From NCBI GenBank assembly GCA_944372575.1, contig CALVZS010000030.1, positions 1 to 62,164 on the forward strand: a DNA stretch of 62,164 nucleotides, in the 5' to 3' direction. The stretch comes from an uncultured Clostridia bacterium (GTDB lineage Bacteria > Bacillota > Clostridia > Christensenellales > Borkfalkiaceae). This document shows positions 53,871 through 62,164 of the stretch, piece by piece. The notes under the pieces are model-generated. The model ran no database searches. It saw only the letters and a program-made list of their open reading frames with translations, and was not told the origin of the DNA. Position 1 is the first letter of the stretch. Each line of letters starts with the position of its first letter. Position numbers and translations under genes: made by a program.

Positions 53871-55153
53871 TCGTAAAACCAAGGGCATCTTTGCGCGGGA
53901 TCTCCATCCCGGGACATAAATCGCCCACCGACCGCCTGTCGGCAGAGCGCCTTCCGCTGCCTGCCAAGGTCGTCATCCCGCTCGCGCAGAGCATCGGCGC
54001 ACCCGCGCAGCCCGTCGTGCAGATCGGGCAGAGCGTTCTGCGCGGCGAACGCATCGCTTCAGCATCAGGAGCGGTTTCGGCGAGCATCCATGCCGGTGTT
54101 GCGGGAACAGTAAAGGCCATCGAGGCGCGCCCGGACGGACGGGGCGGCACAATGGAATGTATCGTCATCGAAACTGCGCAAACGCAGGAAGATGCCTTCC
54201 TTCCGCCGCTGCAGGATCCCTCTGCAGAGGAAATCCTTTCGCGCATCGAAGAATGCGGCATTGTCGGTATGGGCGGTGCGGGGTTTCCCACGCACGTCAA
54301 ACTCCGCCCGCCCGTTCCCGTCGATACGCTCATTCTCAACGGTGCGGAGTGCGAGCCCTATCTCACCTGCGACGACGTGCTGATGCAGTCCAAGCATGAT
54401 GAGATCCTACGCGGCGCAAAGTACCTCGCAAAAGTACTGAATGTACAGCATATCCTCATCGCGATCGAGAAAAATAAGCCGCAGGACATTGAGGCATTCT
54501 CAAAGAGCGACATCGACGTCGTCCCCCTGAAAAAGAAATACCCGATGGGTGCGGAAAAACAGCTCATCTACAGCTGTACGGGCAGGAAGGTACCGCTCGG
54601 AAAACTGCCCGCGCACGCCGGCGTCATCGTGCAGAACGTTGCGACGGCGTTCGCCGTCTGCGAAGCCGTCGAGAAGGGCAAACCGCTCATCGAGCGCATC
54701 GTCACCGTCACGGGGGGTGGCATCATGCAGCCCAAAAACCTCATCTGTCCCATCGGCGCGCCCCTCTCTGCGCTTGCCGAGGCGTGCGGCGGCGAACGGG
54801 AGGCAGTCAAGCTCGTATCGGGCGGCCCAATGACGGGCGCGGCACTCACGGGCTACAATGCCGTCGTCACCAAGACGACGGGAGGATTCCTGTTCCTCAC
54901 CCGCGATGAGACAAACACGCAGGAGCCCACCCCCTGCATCAACTGCGGGCGCTGTGCGGACGCCTGCCCCATGAAGCTCATGCCCATGCAGACGGAGTTT
55001 TACACGAACGCAAAGGAATATGAAAATGCCGCCAGATACGGCGGCGTGCTTGCCTGCATTGAGTGCGGCGTGTGCAGCTATGTCTGCCCCGCCCGCCGTC
55101 CGTTGGCGCAGGCGATCAAGACCGCAAAGGCGGAACTGAGGAGGAAATCATGA
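53867..55153 (+). CDS. rnfC: Rnf complex subunit C
   Basis: 428 aa peripheral subunit that takes up or delivers electrons at NADH. GMGGAGFPTHVKLRPP is the NADH/FMN loop; the C-terminus has two [4Fe-4S] sites, CINCGRCADACPMKLMP and CIECGVCSYVCP. The GTG start at 53867 overlaps the upstream stop (GTGA) and has AAGGAGG before it. A quinone-reductase-like barrel precedes the clusters. Confidence 0.96.
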   Translation: MIVKPRASLRGISIPGHKSPTDRLSAERLPLPAKVVIPLAQSIGAPAQPVVQIGQSVLRGERIASASGAVSASIHAGVAGTVKAIEARPDGRGGTMECIVIETAQTQEDAFLPPLQDPSAEEILSRIEECGIVGMGGAGFPTHVKLRPPVPVDTLILNGAECEPYLTCDDVLMQSKHDEILRGAKYLAKVLNVQHILIAIEKNKPQDIEAFSKSDIDVVPLKKKYPMGAEKQLIYSCTGRKVPLGKLPAHAGVIVQNVATAFAVCEAVEKGKPLIERIVTVTGGGIMQPKNLICPIGAPLSALAEACGGEREAVKLVSGGPMTGAALTGYNAVVTKTTGGFLFLTRDETNTQEPTPCINCGRCADACPMKLMPMQTEFYTNAKEYENAARYGGVLACIECGVCSYVCPARRPLAQAIKTAKAELRRKS

Positions 55154-56151
55154 GGATCCTTTCTTCTGCTCCCCATATCAGGACGCGGCGCACGACGCGC
55201 TCCATCATGCTGGACGTGCTTATCGCGCTCATTCCGGCAACTGTGGCAGGCATCGTCTTTTTCGGTTGGCAGGCTGCCGTATTCATCGCGATATCGCTTG
55301 CCGGCGCCGTCCTCACCGAATTTGTATGGTATCTCATAGAACATAAAATCTGGCGCGGCGGAAGGCAGGTACTTGCGGACTGGGCAAAGCAATTCGACTG
55401 CACGTCGCTTGTAACCGGGCTGCTGCTCGCGCTCTGTCTGCCCGCCAACATCGAGGGCTGGTATATGCCGCTTTTGGGCAGCATCTTTGCCGTCGGCGTC
55501 GTCAAGATGCTCTTCGGAGGGACGGGCAAGAACATTGTCAATCCAGCGATCGCAGGGCGCATCTTTTTGTTCATCTCCTTTGTTCTGATGACCGTCTATC
55601 CGGAGGCAAACTTCGGCGCGATCGCATCGGGCGATCTCGGCTCCGTTACGACCGGCGCGACTCAGCTGCACAACCTGCTCGAACACGCCCCCACGCTCTC
55701 CGCGCTCGATCTGTTCCTCGGAACGGGCGTGGCGGGCTGCATCGGCGAGACGTGCAAACTTGCCCTGCTCGTCGGGTATCTCTATCTGTGCGTACGGGGC
55801 GTCATCAAATGGTATCTCCCCCTCCTCTATATCGGCGTGACAGGCCTCTTTGCCGTCGCGCTCGAGGGGTTTGATTTCACTTTTTTCCTGCCTTCTATCC
55901 TGTCGGGCGGGCTCATCCTGGGCGCCTGCTTCATGGCAACCGACTATGTGACGACCCCCAAGTCCAAGCTCGGCAATGTCCTCTACTTTGTCGCGCTTGG
56001 TCTTCTGACTGCGGGACTGAGAAAGGCGACGGGCATTGAAGTTGTCTCTTTCTGCATCCTTTTGATGAATTTCCTCGTCTTTCTGATCGATCTTGCCATC
56101 AAGCCCCGTCCCTTCGGATATGTACGCGAAAAGAAGGAGGCAAAGAAATGA
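55150..56151 (+). CDS. rnfD: Rnf complex subunit D
   Basis: 333 aa integral membrane subunit with about eight helices. The FMN is bound covalently by Thr in VTTGATQLHN (T171), the motif used by ApbE flavin transferase. GKNIVNPAIAGRIFL and FMATDYVTTPKSKLGN are family marks. ATGA overlap with rnfC; starts after GGAGGA. Confidence 0.95.
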   Translation: MRILSSAPHIRTRRTTRSIMLDVLIALIPATVAGIVFFGWQAAVFIAISLAGAVLTEFVWYLIEHKIWRGGRQVLADWAKQFDCTSLVTGLLLALCLPANIEGWYMPLLGSIFAVGVVKMLFGGTGKNIVNPAIAGRIFLFISFVLMTVYPEANFGAIASGDLGSVTTGATQLHNLLEHAPTLSALDLFLGTGVAGCIGETCKLALLVGYLYLCVRGVIKWYLPLLYIGVTGLFAVALEGFDFTFFLPSILSGGLILGACFMATDYVTTPKSKLGNVLYFVALGLLTAGLRKATGIEVVSFCILLMNFLVFLIDLAIKPRPFGYVREKKEAKK

Positions 56152-57242
56152 CGACAAAGGAATTTTTCAAGAGCAACGCCTTCAAAAGCCTTGCCGTCCT
56201 CATCGCCATTGTACTGGTCGCGGGCGCGCTGCTCGCCATCTTCAATGATGTTTTGTACATTTCGGACGAGGAACGCCTCAGACGCACCCTTTCCGCGATT
56301 TACGGACAGGAAGTAACGGCGGAGGAAGTGACGCTCTCCGAGGAGGAAAGGCACAACAACTACGGAGATGTGAATGCCGCCTACTACATTGCGGACGACG
56401 GGAATTACCTGTTCCAAACGACGGGCGGCGGCGGTTACTCCAACGGCAGCGTGACCCTTTGGACGGTCATCGCCTGCACGGGAACGCGCGAAGCGGGGAA
56501 TCTTGCGCTCACGGGCATTGACAGGGTCGTCTATGAGTCCAACTCCGGCCAGACACTCATTTCCAGCCTGGATGACGACTTCTATGCTTTCTTTGCAGAC
56601 AATGATGCGTTGGTTTCTTCGGGCGGTTACTTTACGGCAATCAATGGCGGAACGGGCGATCTCAACAATTTTGTTCTCAACGCGACAATGTCCTCCTATG
56701 CCGCAAGCAATGCCGTGAATACAGCGCTTGCCTGCTTCCGCACCGTGTTTGTAACGGCGGATGAAGAGGCGGATCCCGTTGAGGAATATTACGGAGAATC
56801 CGTTGCCTACGAAACACTTACCGTTTCCGAGACAGACAAAACAAACAAATACGGCACGGTGGACGCCGTGTATTTCGTCGCCGATAAAGGACAGTACCTC
56901 TTCCGCACGACGGGGACGGGCGGATTTCAGGACGGCACAGTTACCCTGTGGACGGCGCTCACGGCAGACACCGGCCCCGTCCTCACAGGCATCGACAAGG
57001 TAGTCTATATCTCCAATACCAATCAGTCATGGATGGACAAGATCGAGGCATCTTTCTACGACAACTTTGCAAACAGGGATGCCCTCGTTGCCGATGGAGG
57101 ATACTTCTTCGCCGACAAGAACTCAAGCGACGAATTAAACAATGTGACGATCGGGGCAAGCCGCGCCTCTGCCGCTGCCTGCAATGCGGTGAATGCGGCG
57201 CTTGCATATTTCCGCAGCGCTCTTGCGGGAGGTGAAGCATGA
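56148..57242 (+). CDS. rnfG: RnfG-type FMN subunit with duplicated domain
   Basis: 364 aa, nearly twice the usual length. After one membrane helix (12-32) two homologous domains follow: 66-200 and 221-358, alignable by eye (NYGDVNAAYYIADDGNYLF with KYGTVDAVYFVADKGQYLF; LTGIDRVVYESN with LTGIDKVVYISN). The flavin-attachment site, normally SGATxS/T, reads LNATMSS (T180) in the first and IGASRAS (S338) in the second. The subunit faces outside and passes electrons from RnfD. 4-base overlaps with rnfD and rnfE. Confidence 0.9.
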   Translation: MTTKEFFKSNAFKSLAVLIAIVLVAGALLAIFNDVLYISDEERLRRTLSAIYGQEVTAEEVTLSEEERHNNYGDVNAAYYIADDGNYLFQTTGGGGYSNGSVTLWTVIACTGTREAGNLALTGIDRVVYESNSGQTLISSLDDDFYAFFADNDALVSSGGYFTAINGGTGDLNNFVLNATMSSYAASNAVNTALACFRTVFVTADEEADPVEEYYGESVAYETLTVSETDKTNKYGTVDAVYFVADKGQYLFRTTGTGGFQDGTVTLWTALTADTGPVLTGIDKVVYISNTNQSWMDKIEASFYDNFANRDALVADGGYFFADKNSSDELNNVTIGASRASAAACNAVNAALAYFRSALAGGEA

Positions 57243-57928
57243 ATCAGAAAGCAAGACATTACGGCAAGATCGCCTATGACGGGCTGATCACCAATAACGC
57301 GACCTTCAAACTGGTACTCGGTACCTGCGCAACGCTGGGGATGTCCACCTCCGCCGTCAACAGTTTCGGCATGGGACTCTCCGTTACGGTGGTACTTCTG
57401 TTGAGCAACGTCCTGATTTCGCTCTTGAGGAAGATCATCCCAAACACTGTGCGCATCCCCGCCTTCGTCGTCATCATCGCGACCATGGTCACACTGCTGC
57501 GCATGGTGCTGGAAAAGTACATTCCCAGTCTGTATGACTCGATGGGCGTATTCCTGCCCCTCATCGTTGTCAACTGCGTCATTCTTGGACGCGCCGAGGC
57601 CTTTGCCAGCAAAAATCCCGTCCTCGACAGCGCCATCGACGGCGTTGCGACGGGACTGGGGCTCACCTGTGCGCTGACGCTCATCGGCATTATCCGGGAA
57701 TTTTTTGGGAGCGGGAGCTTCTTCGGGATCAAGGTGATGGATTTCTCGATCGGATTTTTCACCAACTCCGCAGGCGCGTTTTTTGTGTACGGCATATGCA
57801 TCGCGCTCTTCGTCCTCATCACAAATCAAGCGGAGAAGGCGAGCCGCGCTAAACGGTCGCGCGCGCTGCGCATCCCCTCTCATGCGGAGCCGCTGCCCGC
57901 TCCCGATGCGGCAGAGGAGGTGAAGTGA
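57239..57928 (+). CDS. rnfE: Rnf complex subunit E
   Basis: 229 aa membrane subunit, about six helices. NPVLDSAIDGVATGLGLTCAL, GLITNNATFKLVLGTCATLGMS and IREFFGSGSFFG are characteristic. A 30-residue basic tail is at the C-terminus. ATGA overlap with rnfG; TGATG with rnfA. Confidence 0.95.
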   Translation: MNQKARHYGKIAYDGLITNNATFKLVLGTCATLGMSTSAVNSFGMGLSVTVVLLLSNVLISLLRKIIPNTVRIPAFVVIIATMVTLLRMVLEKYIPSLYDSMGVFLPLIVVNCVILGRAEAFASKNPVLDSAIDGVATGLGLTCALTLIGIIREFFGSGSFFGIKVMDFSIGFFTNSAGAFFVYGICIALFVLITNQAEKASRAKRSRALRIPSHAEPLPAPDAAEEVK

Positions 57929-58542
57929 TGGCTGCCACAATTCTGCTCATTGTCATCTCTGCAGTCTTTTCGCAGAACTTCATTCTCGTCAAGTTCCTGG
58001 GAATCTGTCCCTTCCTCGGCGTCTCCAAGAAGGTCAACAGCGCCGTCTCGATGGGCATCGCGGTCACCCTCGTCATGGTGCTTGCGACACTTGTCACATG
58101 GCCGCTCTACTTCTATATCATGGTGCCGCTGAGCATCGAGTACCTTGAGATCATCTTCTTCATCTTTGTCATCGCGGCGCTCGTGCAGATGCTGGAAAAG
58201 ATCATCGAAAAACTCTCTCCCGCCCTCTATCGCTCGATGGGGATCTACCTGCCCCTCATCACGACCAACTGCGCCATTCTGGGCGTCGCGGAACTGCTGC
58301 TCGTCAACGATCTCTCCGGCGTCGTCACCGGGATCGAAGCGGGCATCTCCATGAATCTCGGATTTGCCCTCCTTTACGCACTGTTTGCAGGCATCGGATT
58401 TACGCTAGCCATGGTTCTCATGGGCGGCGTCCGGGAGAAGATGGAAAAACTGCCCGTCGCAAAGTGCATGAAGGGATTCCCCATCACAATGGTTGCGGCA
58501 TCGTTTATGGCAATGGCGTTCTACGTCTTTGCCCTGCTCTAA
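57928..58542 (+). CDS. rnfA: Rnf complex subunit A
   Basis: 204 aa, six helices, paralogue of RnfE in inverted orientation. SAVFSQNFILVKFLGICPFLG, LPLITTNCAILGVAELLLVN, GIGFTLAMVLMGGVREKME. The ATG at 57928, after GGAGGTGAAGTG, is preferred over the GTG three bases earlier. Confidence 0.95.
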   Translation: MAATILLIVISAVFSQNFILVKFLGICPFLGVSKKVNSAVSMGIAVTLVMVLATLVTWPLYFYIMVPLSIEYLEIIFFIFVIAALVQMLEKIIEKLSPALYRSMGIYLPLITTNCAILGVAELLLVNDLSGVVTGIEAGISMNLGFALLYALFAGIGFTLAMVLMGGVREKMEKLPVAKCMKGFPITMVAASFMAMAFYVFALL

Positions 58543-58552
58543 GGAGGCCGGT

Positions 58553-59371
58553 ATGCACTATCTCTTATTGAATCCCGTCAACTGGGCGCAGGTCGGCATC
58601 GTGCTCGGCGTATTTGCCGCGATCGCCCTTGTACTCACAATTTGCATCCTGCTCGTCGCCAGATTCTGCAAGTCCAACGCCGATGAGAAGGTCGAATCCA
58701 TTCTCTCCCATCTCGCGGGCGCAAACTGCGGCGGCTGCGGCTGTACGGGCTGTGCGGGCTTTGCGGAAAAACTCGCCAAAGGTGAGGCAAAACTCACCGA
58801 CTGCCATGTGACAGAGGCAAGCGAAAAGGCGGCGATCGCCGAATATCTCGGCATCCCCTTCACCGCTTCCAAGCCGACCGTGAGCGTCTGCCGCTGTTCG
58901 GGCGGCGTCCACGCAAAGGATGCCTTTGCCTACAGCGGCGCGCAGGACTGTGCCGAAGAAAATAAACTCGCGGGCGGAAGGAAGGTCTGCAAATACGGCT
59001 GTCTCGGTGACGGAAACTGCACGCGCGTATGCCCCGAAAACGCCATTTCTCTGCCCGAACAATGCGCATTTGTCAATCCCGACCGCTGCATCTCATGCGG
59101 TGCGTGCATCCTCACCTGTCCCAAGCAGCTCTTCATGCGCATCCCCGCAGATGCCAGGGTATATATCGCCTGCTCTTCGCATGAACGGGGCAAAGCCGTG
59201 ATGGATGCCTGCGAATATGGCTGTATTGCCTGCGGCAAATGTGTACGCACCTGTCCCGAGGGCGCAATCACAATGCAGGATAATTTGCCCGTCATCGATT
59301 ATGAAAAATGCGTCAACTGCGGAAAGTGCGCCGAAGCGTGCCCGCGGCATACGATCAAAACACGGTATTGA
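58553..59371 (+). CDS. rnfB: Rnf complex subunit B (ferredoxin-oxidising)
   Basis: 272 aa. N-terminal helix, then the [4Fe-4S] ligand set GANCGGCGCTGCAGF with C of LTDC, and a C-terminal polyferredoxin part: CISCGACILTCPKQ, CIACGKCVRTCPEG and CVNCGKCAEACPRH. Takes electrons from reduced ferredoxin. AAGGAGG precedes the ATG. Completes the standard C-D-G-E-A-B order; the ApbE needed for flavin attachment is not in the window. Confidence 0.96.
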   Translation: MHYLLLNPVNWAQVGIVLGVFAAIALVLTICILLVARFCKSNADEKVESILSHLAGANCGGCGCTGCAGFAEKLAKGEAKLTDCHVTEASEKAAIAEYLGIPFTASKPTVSVCRCSGGVHAKDAFAYSGAQDCAEENKLAGGRKVCKYGCLGDGNCTRVCPENAISLPEQCAFVNPDRCISCGACILTCPKQLFMRIPADARVYIACSSHERGKAVMDACEYGCIACGKCVRTCPEGAITMQDNLPVIDYEKCVNCGKCAEACPRHTIKTRY

Positions 59372-59377
59372 TGTTAA

Positions 59378-59421
59378 AAATACAGAGCGCCCTCCGATAA
59401 ATCGGAGGGCGCTCTGTATTT
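59378..59421. terminator. Very strong bidirectional terminator after rnfB
   Basis: A 21-bp perfect inverted repeat (59378-59398 with 59401-59421), with AAA/TTT at its base, starts six bases after the rnfB stop and also ends the convergent GH20 gene. Confidence 0.92.
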
Positions 59422-59481
59422 CAGTTCTTGTATTTTAACGAAATATCCTTTTCAAATGCATTTTCCGCGACATTCCGGGGC

Positions 59482-61080
59482 TCAGGTGCGCGGATGGACG
59501 GACGACATATACAGCCAGTCGTTATACATAAGCGCATCCCCGTCTGCGGCGGACAAATACGGCAAGATATCCTCCTCCAGAGCAGGGATCGCGGCGCTTT
59601 TCCCGGATGCATAGTCGGAAAGTATTTCGCGGCAGTGGCGCAGACGGCGCAGCAGCCCGCCAAACCGTATATCGTGATTCTCAAATCCGTTTTCCCGGCA
59701 TTCCCTGTCCCATTGGGCAGAGAAACATTTATAAAATACCTCCAGGTAACGCTCTGTTGCGCGGTAATCTTCTACCAGAGCGGCAAGTTCCTCCCGATCC
59801 CTGCGGCGGTAAACTTCACGCGTACGGAGTCCGAGCGTCGCCTTTTTCTCAAGGACATCGCACAGAGTCATCAGCGTACGGAAAATATATCCGTATTTTC
59901 CGCTCTTCGTGCCGGCCTGCAGGCGTTCCTTGACCGCAGAAAACGCCCCCGGCGCGATCCCGATCGTCGTACGGTCAAGAAATCCGAAGAACGGATCGGA
60001 ATAGAGAAGATATTTGGAAGGGTTCTTCAGCTCACCGGGATGCAGATCGACATCGTCAAGCGCGAGAAACGTATCAAAATCCACCCCGAAAAAGCTTTGG
60101 AATCGACGGGCTATATCCTGCATATCGAAATTCCCGCAGGCAAACTGTGCCGCAGCAAACAGCGACGGCAGAGAAGCAAAGAGCGAACATTCAGCGCCGT
60201 CATCCTTCCAGCAAGTGATGAACACATCCTCGATCCCGTTCTCAAGGCAGGAGCGGATGGCAAGTTCGTTTGCACGGATACTGAAGCGGTTTGCCGGCGT
60301 AAACCCGCTCCATGACCATGCGCCCCCGGCAAAAATCACGGGATTGGAAAACTGCCGATGCGCGCGGATCATGGCGTCATAATGGGATTTTTCCGTACCG
60401 TAATAGTCCCAATAGATCAATGAAACGTTTTCGGGGACGAGAGATTTCACCTCCTGCGGAATGGTGTCTTCAGCGCAATAGTACTCACCGTTGTTCGCAA
60501 GGCGGAAAAACATATCCGACCACATCATGGGTGAAAATCCGTATTTCTGCGCGATCGCATTCACACGCTGCAAATGCTTTAACAGGATCTGAAACCGATC
60601 TTCATATCCATATTTATCGAGATATTTTCCCACCCCGACCATGTGCGCTTCATCCATACCGATATTGATACGGCGTGAAGTAAAGCACTCGGCGCAGACA
60701 GAAAACATTTTTTCGATGAGTGAATAGGTCTTTTCTTCCCCTGCGAGCAGAATATCCCCCGTGTCCGTGCAGTCCGAATACTGCCCCCACCGTGTGATCC
60801 CGCTCAGATGCGCCAGTGTCTGGATGCAGGGAATCAGCTCCAAACCGCACTTTTGTGCCGCAGCGTCAAGTTCCTTGAAGTCGGCTTTGGAGTAGCGACC
60901 GCGCAGATAGCCGAAATACGGTTCATCTTCCAGCGTATATACATCCTCCGTATATAGCTGCACATAGTTGTAGCCCATCTTCGCCAACAGCAAAAAAAGC
61001 TTTTTGAGCGTCGCAACCTGATAGACGCCGTTCCGGGAGCAATCGATCATTACACCCAAAGATTTAATTTGTTTCATCAT
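59482..61080 (-). CDS. Glycoside hydrolase family 20-like hexosaminidase
   Basis: 532 aa. TIM-barrel core with DCSRNGVYQVATLKKLFLLLAKM, YTEDVYTLEDEPYFGYLRGRYS, ELIPCIQTLAHLSG and the catalytic pair in RINIGMDEAHMVG (D143, E144), as in beta-N-acetylhexosaminidases acting by the substrate-assisted mechanism. The C-terminal 180 residues are helical. No signal peptide, so probably cytoplasmic, acting on imported sugars. AGGAGG precedes the ATG. Confidence 0.85.
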   Translation of the reverse strand: MMKQIKSLGVMIDCSRNGVYQVATLKKLFLLLAKMGYNYVQLYTEDVYTLEDEPYFGYLRGRYSKADFKELDAAAQKCGLELIPCIQTLAHLSGITRWGQYSDCTDTGDILLAGEEKTYSLIEKMFSVCAECFTSRRINIGMDEAHMVGVGKYLDKYGYEDRFQILLKHLQRVNAIAQKYGFSPMMWSDMFFRLANNGEYYCAEDTIPQEVKSLVPENVSLIYWDYYGTEKSHYDAMIRAHRQFSNPVIFAGGAWSWSGFTPANRFSIRANELAIRSCLENGIEDVFITCWKDDGAECSLFASLPSLFAAAQFACGNFDMQDIARRFQSFFGVDFDTFLALDDVDLHPGELKNPSKYLLYSDPFFGFLDRTTIGIAPGAFSAVKERLQAGTKSGKYGYIFRTLMTLCDVLEKKATLGLRTREVYRRRDREELAALVEDYRATERYLEVFYKCFSAQWDRECRENGFENHDIRFGGLLRRLRHCREILSDYASGKSAAIPALEEDILPYLSAADGDALMYNDWLYMSSVHPRT

Positions 61081-61115
61081 GAATCCTCCTTTTTCTCATC
61101 CCGCCCATCGGCGAA

Positions 61116-61179
61116 GCGTCACGGCGCGACCGAACACCGTGACGCAAAACATTATATCATGAAATAAAAAAAGTTGCAA
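61116..61179 (-). promoter_or_regulatory. Promoter and 5' hairpin of the GH20 gene
   Basis: Minus strand: TTGCAA (61179-61174), 17-base spacer, TATAAT (61156-61151). The transcript should begin near 61143, at the foot of a hairpin GCGTCACGG/CCGTGACGC (61145-61116). A hairpin at the extreme 5' end usually stabilises a message. Confidence 0.7.
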
Positions 61180-61251
61180 TACTGTTTTTAAATAAGAACC
61201 GGATCATTTTGTATGGTTACAATAGAAGTGAGACAGAGAACATAAAAAAAA

Positions 61252-61324
61252 GAGTAACAAGTTCTGATTTTGTGATATAGTTTAATCACCACAAAAAACA
61301 CACCCAAAAAGAGAACTGTTACTC
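61252..61324 (+). repeat. Inverted repeat before the transposase start
   Basis: GAGTAACAAGTTCT (61252-61265) and AGAACTGTTACTC (61312-61324) are complementary except for one bulged base; the second arm ends exactly before the ATG. It may fold over the start in read-through RNA, or be part of the element's end. Confidence 0.6.
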
Positions 61325-62164
61325 ATGAAAACTATATCACAAATCGCACGTTTCCGTCAATCAGTTGTGACCTATTCTTTTAATTTCGGTGTTCCCGCCG
61401 CTGTCCGCCGCTTTAACGTATCTCGTGCCTCGGTTTACCGCCGGCGTTCACGTTTCAACGGACAAACCGCATCTTTGCAGGACAAGTCACGCCGTCCTCT
61501 TCATCATCCCAACCAACATACCGAACAGGAACTCAAGCTCATTCGTGATATGCGCAGACGAAATCCAAATGCCGGACTTGTCGTGTTTTGGGCAAAGCTC
61601 AGAAAGCGCGGTTATTCCCGCTCGGTGGTTTCCTTATGGCGTGTGCTGCGCAGGCAAGCATTGCAACCTGTTAAACCACCTAACCCCAAGTATATACCTA
61701 AACCATACGAGCAAATGTCATATCCCGGTCAGCGAGTGCAGGTTGACGTTAAGGTCGTTCCTCTTGCCTGTATCATACCCAATGCAGACGGCTTACGGGA
61801 ACGCTATTACCAATATACTGCCATTGACGAATACTCCCGTTTCAGATATGTTGCGGCATTTCAGGAGCAAAACACGTATTCCTCTGCACAGTTTTTAGAT
61901 ATGCTTGTAAAAGCCTTTCCTTTTAGAATTGAATGCATACAGACAGACAACGGTCTGGAGTTCATTAAAGAATTCAAAGAACATGAGAAAGGCAAAATGT
62001 CGCTGTTTGAGGCGCGCCTCAAACAGCCGGGGATAAGGCACAAACTGATTAAACCATATACGCCCAGACACAACGGCAAAGTGGAACGCTCACACCGCAA
62101 AGATAACGAATACTTTTATGCCTCCCACAAATTTTATTCGTTTGAGGACTTTGCCGCACAGCTT
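61325..62164 (+). CDS. DDE transposase, IS3/IS481 superfamily (cut by right edge)
   Basis: 280 codons visible. N-terminal HTH (ARFRQSVVTYSFNFGVPAAVRRFNVSRASVYRR, in part), linker, then the rve integrase core: QRVQVDVKVVP (D), IQTDNGLEFI (D) and GKVERSHRKDNEYFY (E). No frameshift or stop inside, so it may be active. The mobile element continues beyond the window and neither outer boundary is certain. It is inserted upstream of the GH20 promoter. Confidence 0.85.
   Translation, partial: MKTISQIARFRQSVVTYSFNFGVPAAVRRFNVSRASVYRRRSRFNGQTASLQDKSRRPLHHPNQHTEQELKLIRDMRRRNPNAGLVVFWAKLRKRGYSRSVVSLWRVLRRQALQPVKPPNPKYIPKPYEQMSYPGQRVQVDVKVVPLACIIPNADGLRERYYQYTAIDEYSRFRYVAAFQEQNTYSSAQFLDMLVKAFPFRIECIQTDNGLEFIKEFKEHEKGKMSLFEARLKQPGIRHKLIKPYTPRHNGKVERSHRKDNEYFYASHKFYSFEDFAAQL

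Overview
The window looks like the chromosome of a spore-forming, anaerobic member of the Clostridia with moderately high GC. The sporulation genes spoIIGA, sigE, sigG and a ylmC/ymxH-type PRC-barrel gene mark a spore former. A complete Rnf operon and an NfnAB pair point to a strict anaerobe that couples ferredoxin, NADH and NADPH pools. The ispH-S1 fusion, the HI0933 oxidoreductase, the DUF951 and PFL/UPF0210 genes and the three DegV genes also fit Clostridia. A GH20 hexosaminidase suggests a host- or mucin-associated niche; this is inference.

Layout. 1-7.6 kb (minus): ispH-S1 fusion (cut by the left edge), plsC, a chorismate mutase-cytidylate kinase fusion, an HI0933 flavoprotein, a VTT membrane protein, rnhA and proC. 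7.7-9.9 kb: tRNA-Trp, then an AT-rich island with the tail of a tyrosine recombinase, a two-helix membrane protein and an AbiEi-like antitoxin homologue, ending at tRNA-Leu. 10-27.5 kb (minus): peptidase E, tandem P-II protein with DUF1538 permease, rpiB, arginine phosphatase, Sua5, dnaB, pepF, PFL/ACT pair, degV, DUF951-lepB, an alpha/beta hydrolase homologue and sbcDC. 27.6-35.2 kb: a dnaD-type gene divergent from sbcDC, ymxH, a frameshifted HTH-membrane regulator, sigG, a small XRE regulator, spoIIGA-sigE and the first of two HEPN-like/CBS proteins. 35.25-35.87 kb: about 580 bases without a credible protein, bounded by a near-consensus promoter and a strong terminator hairpin and rich in pairing elements; this is the best candidate here for an undescribed system, a large structured RNA. 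35.9-44 kb: GNAT, MBL hydrolase, nfnBA, two degV genes, the second HEPN-like/CBS paralogue, a nitrilase homologue lacking its Cys, and minDE. 44-53 kb (minus): MacB-like ABC exporter with a MarR regulator, THUMP methyltransferase, two tandem CorC-like proteins, ttcA and a thioredoxin-reductase-like gene. 53.3-59.4 kb (plus): Gx transporter and rnfCDGEAB with a duplicated-domain RnfG. 59.5-61.1 kb: GH20 enzyme. 61.3 kb to the right edge: an IS transposase cut by the window.

How the genes work together. NfnAB and Rnf link reduced ferredoxin, NAD(P)H and the membrane ion gradient. SpoIIGA activates sigma E in the mother cell and sigma G acts in the forespore. DnaB, the DnaD-type protein and SbcCD serve replication and repair. 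Many neighbours share 4-base ATGA/GTGA overlaps, so translational coupling is common. Three genes (trxB-like, Gx transporter and one HEPN-like/CBS gene) have their -10 box only 6-7 bases before the start codon, suggesting leaderless transcripts. No rRNA operon or CRISPR array was seen. Start codons were chosen from ribosome binding sites where they differ from the longest open frame.
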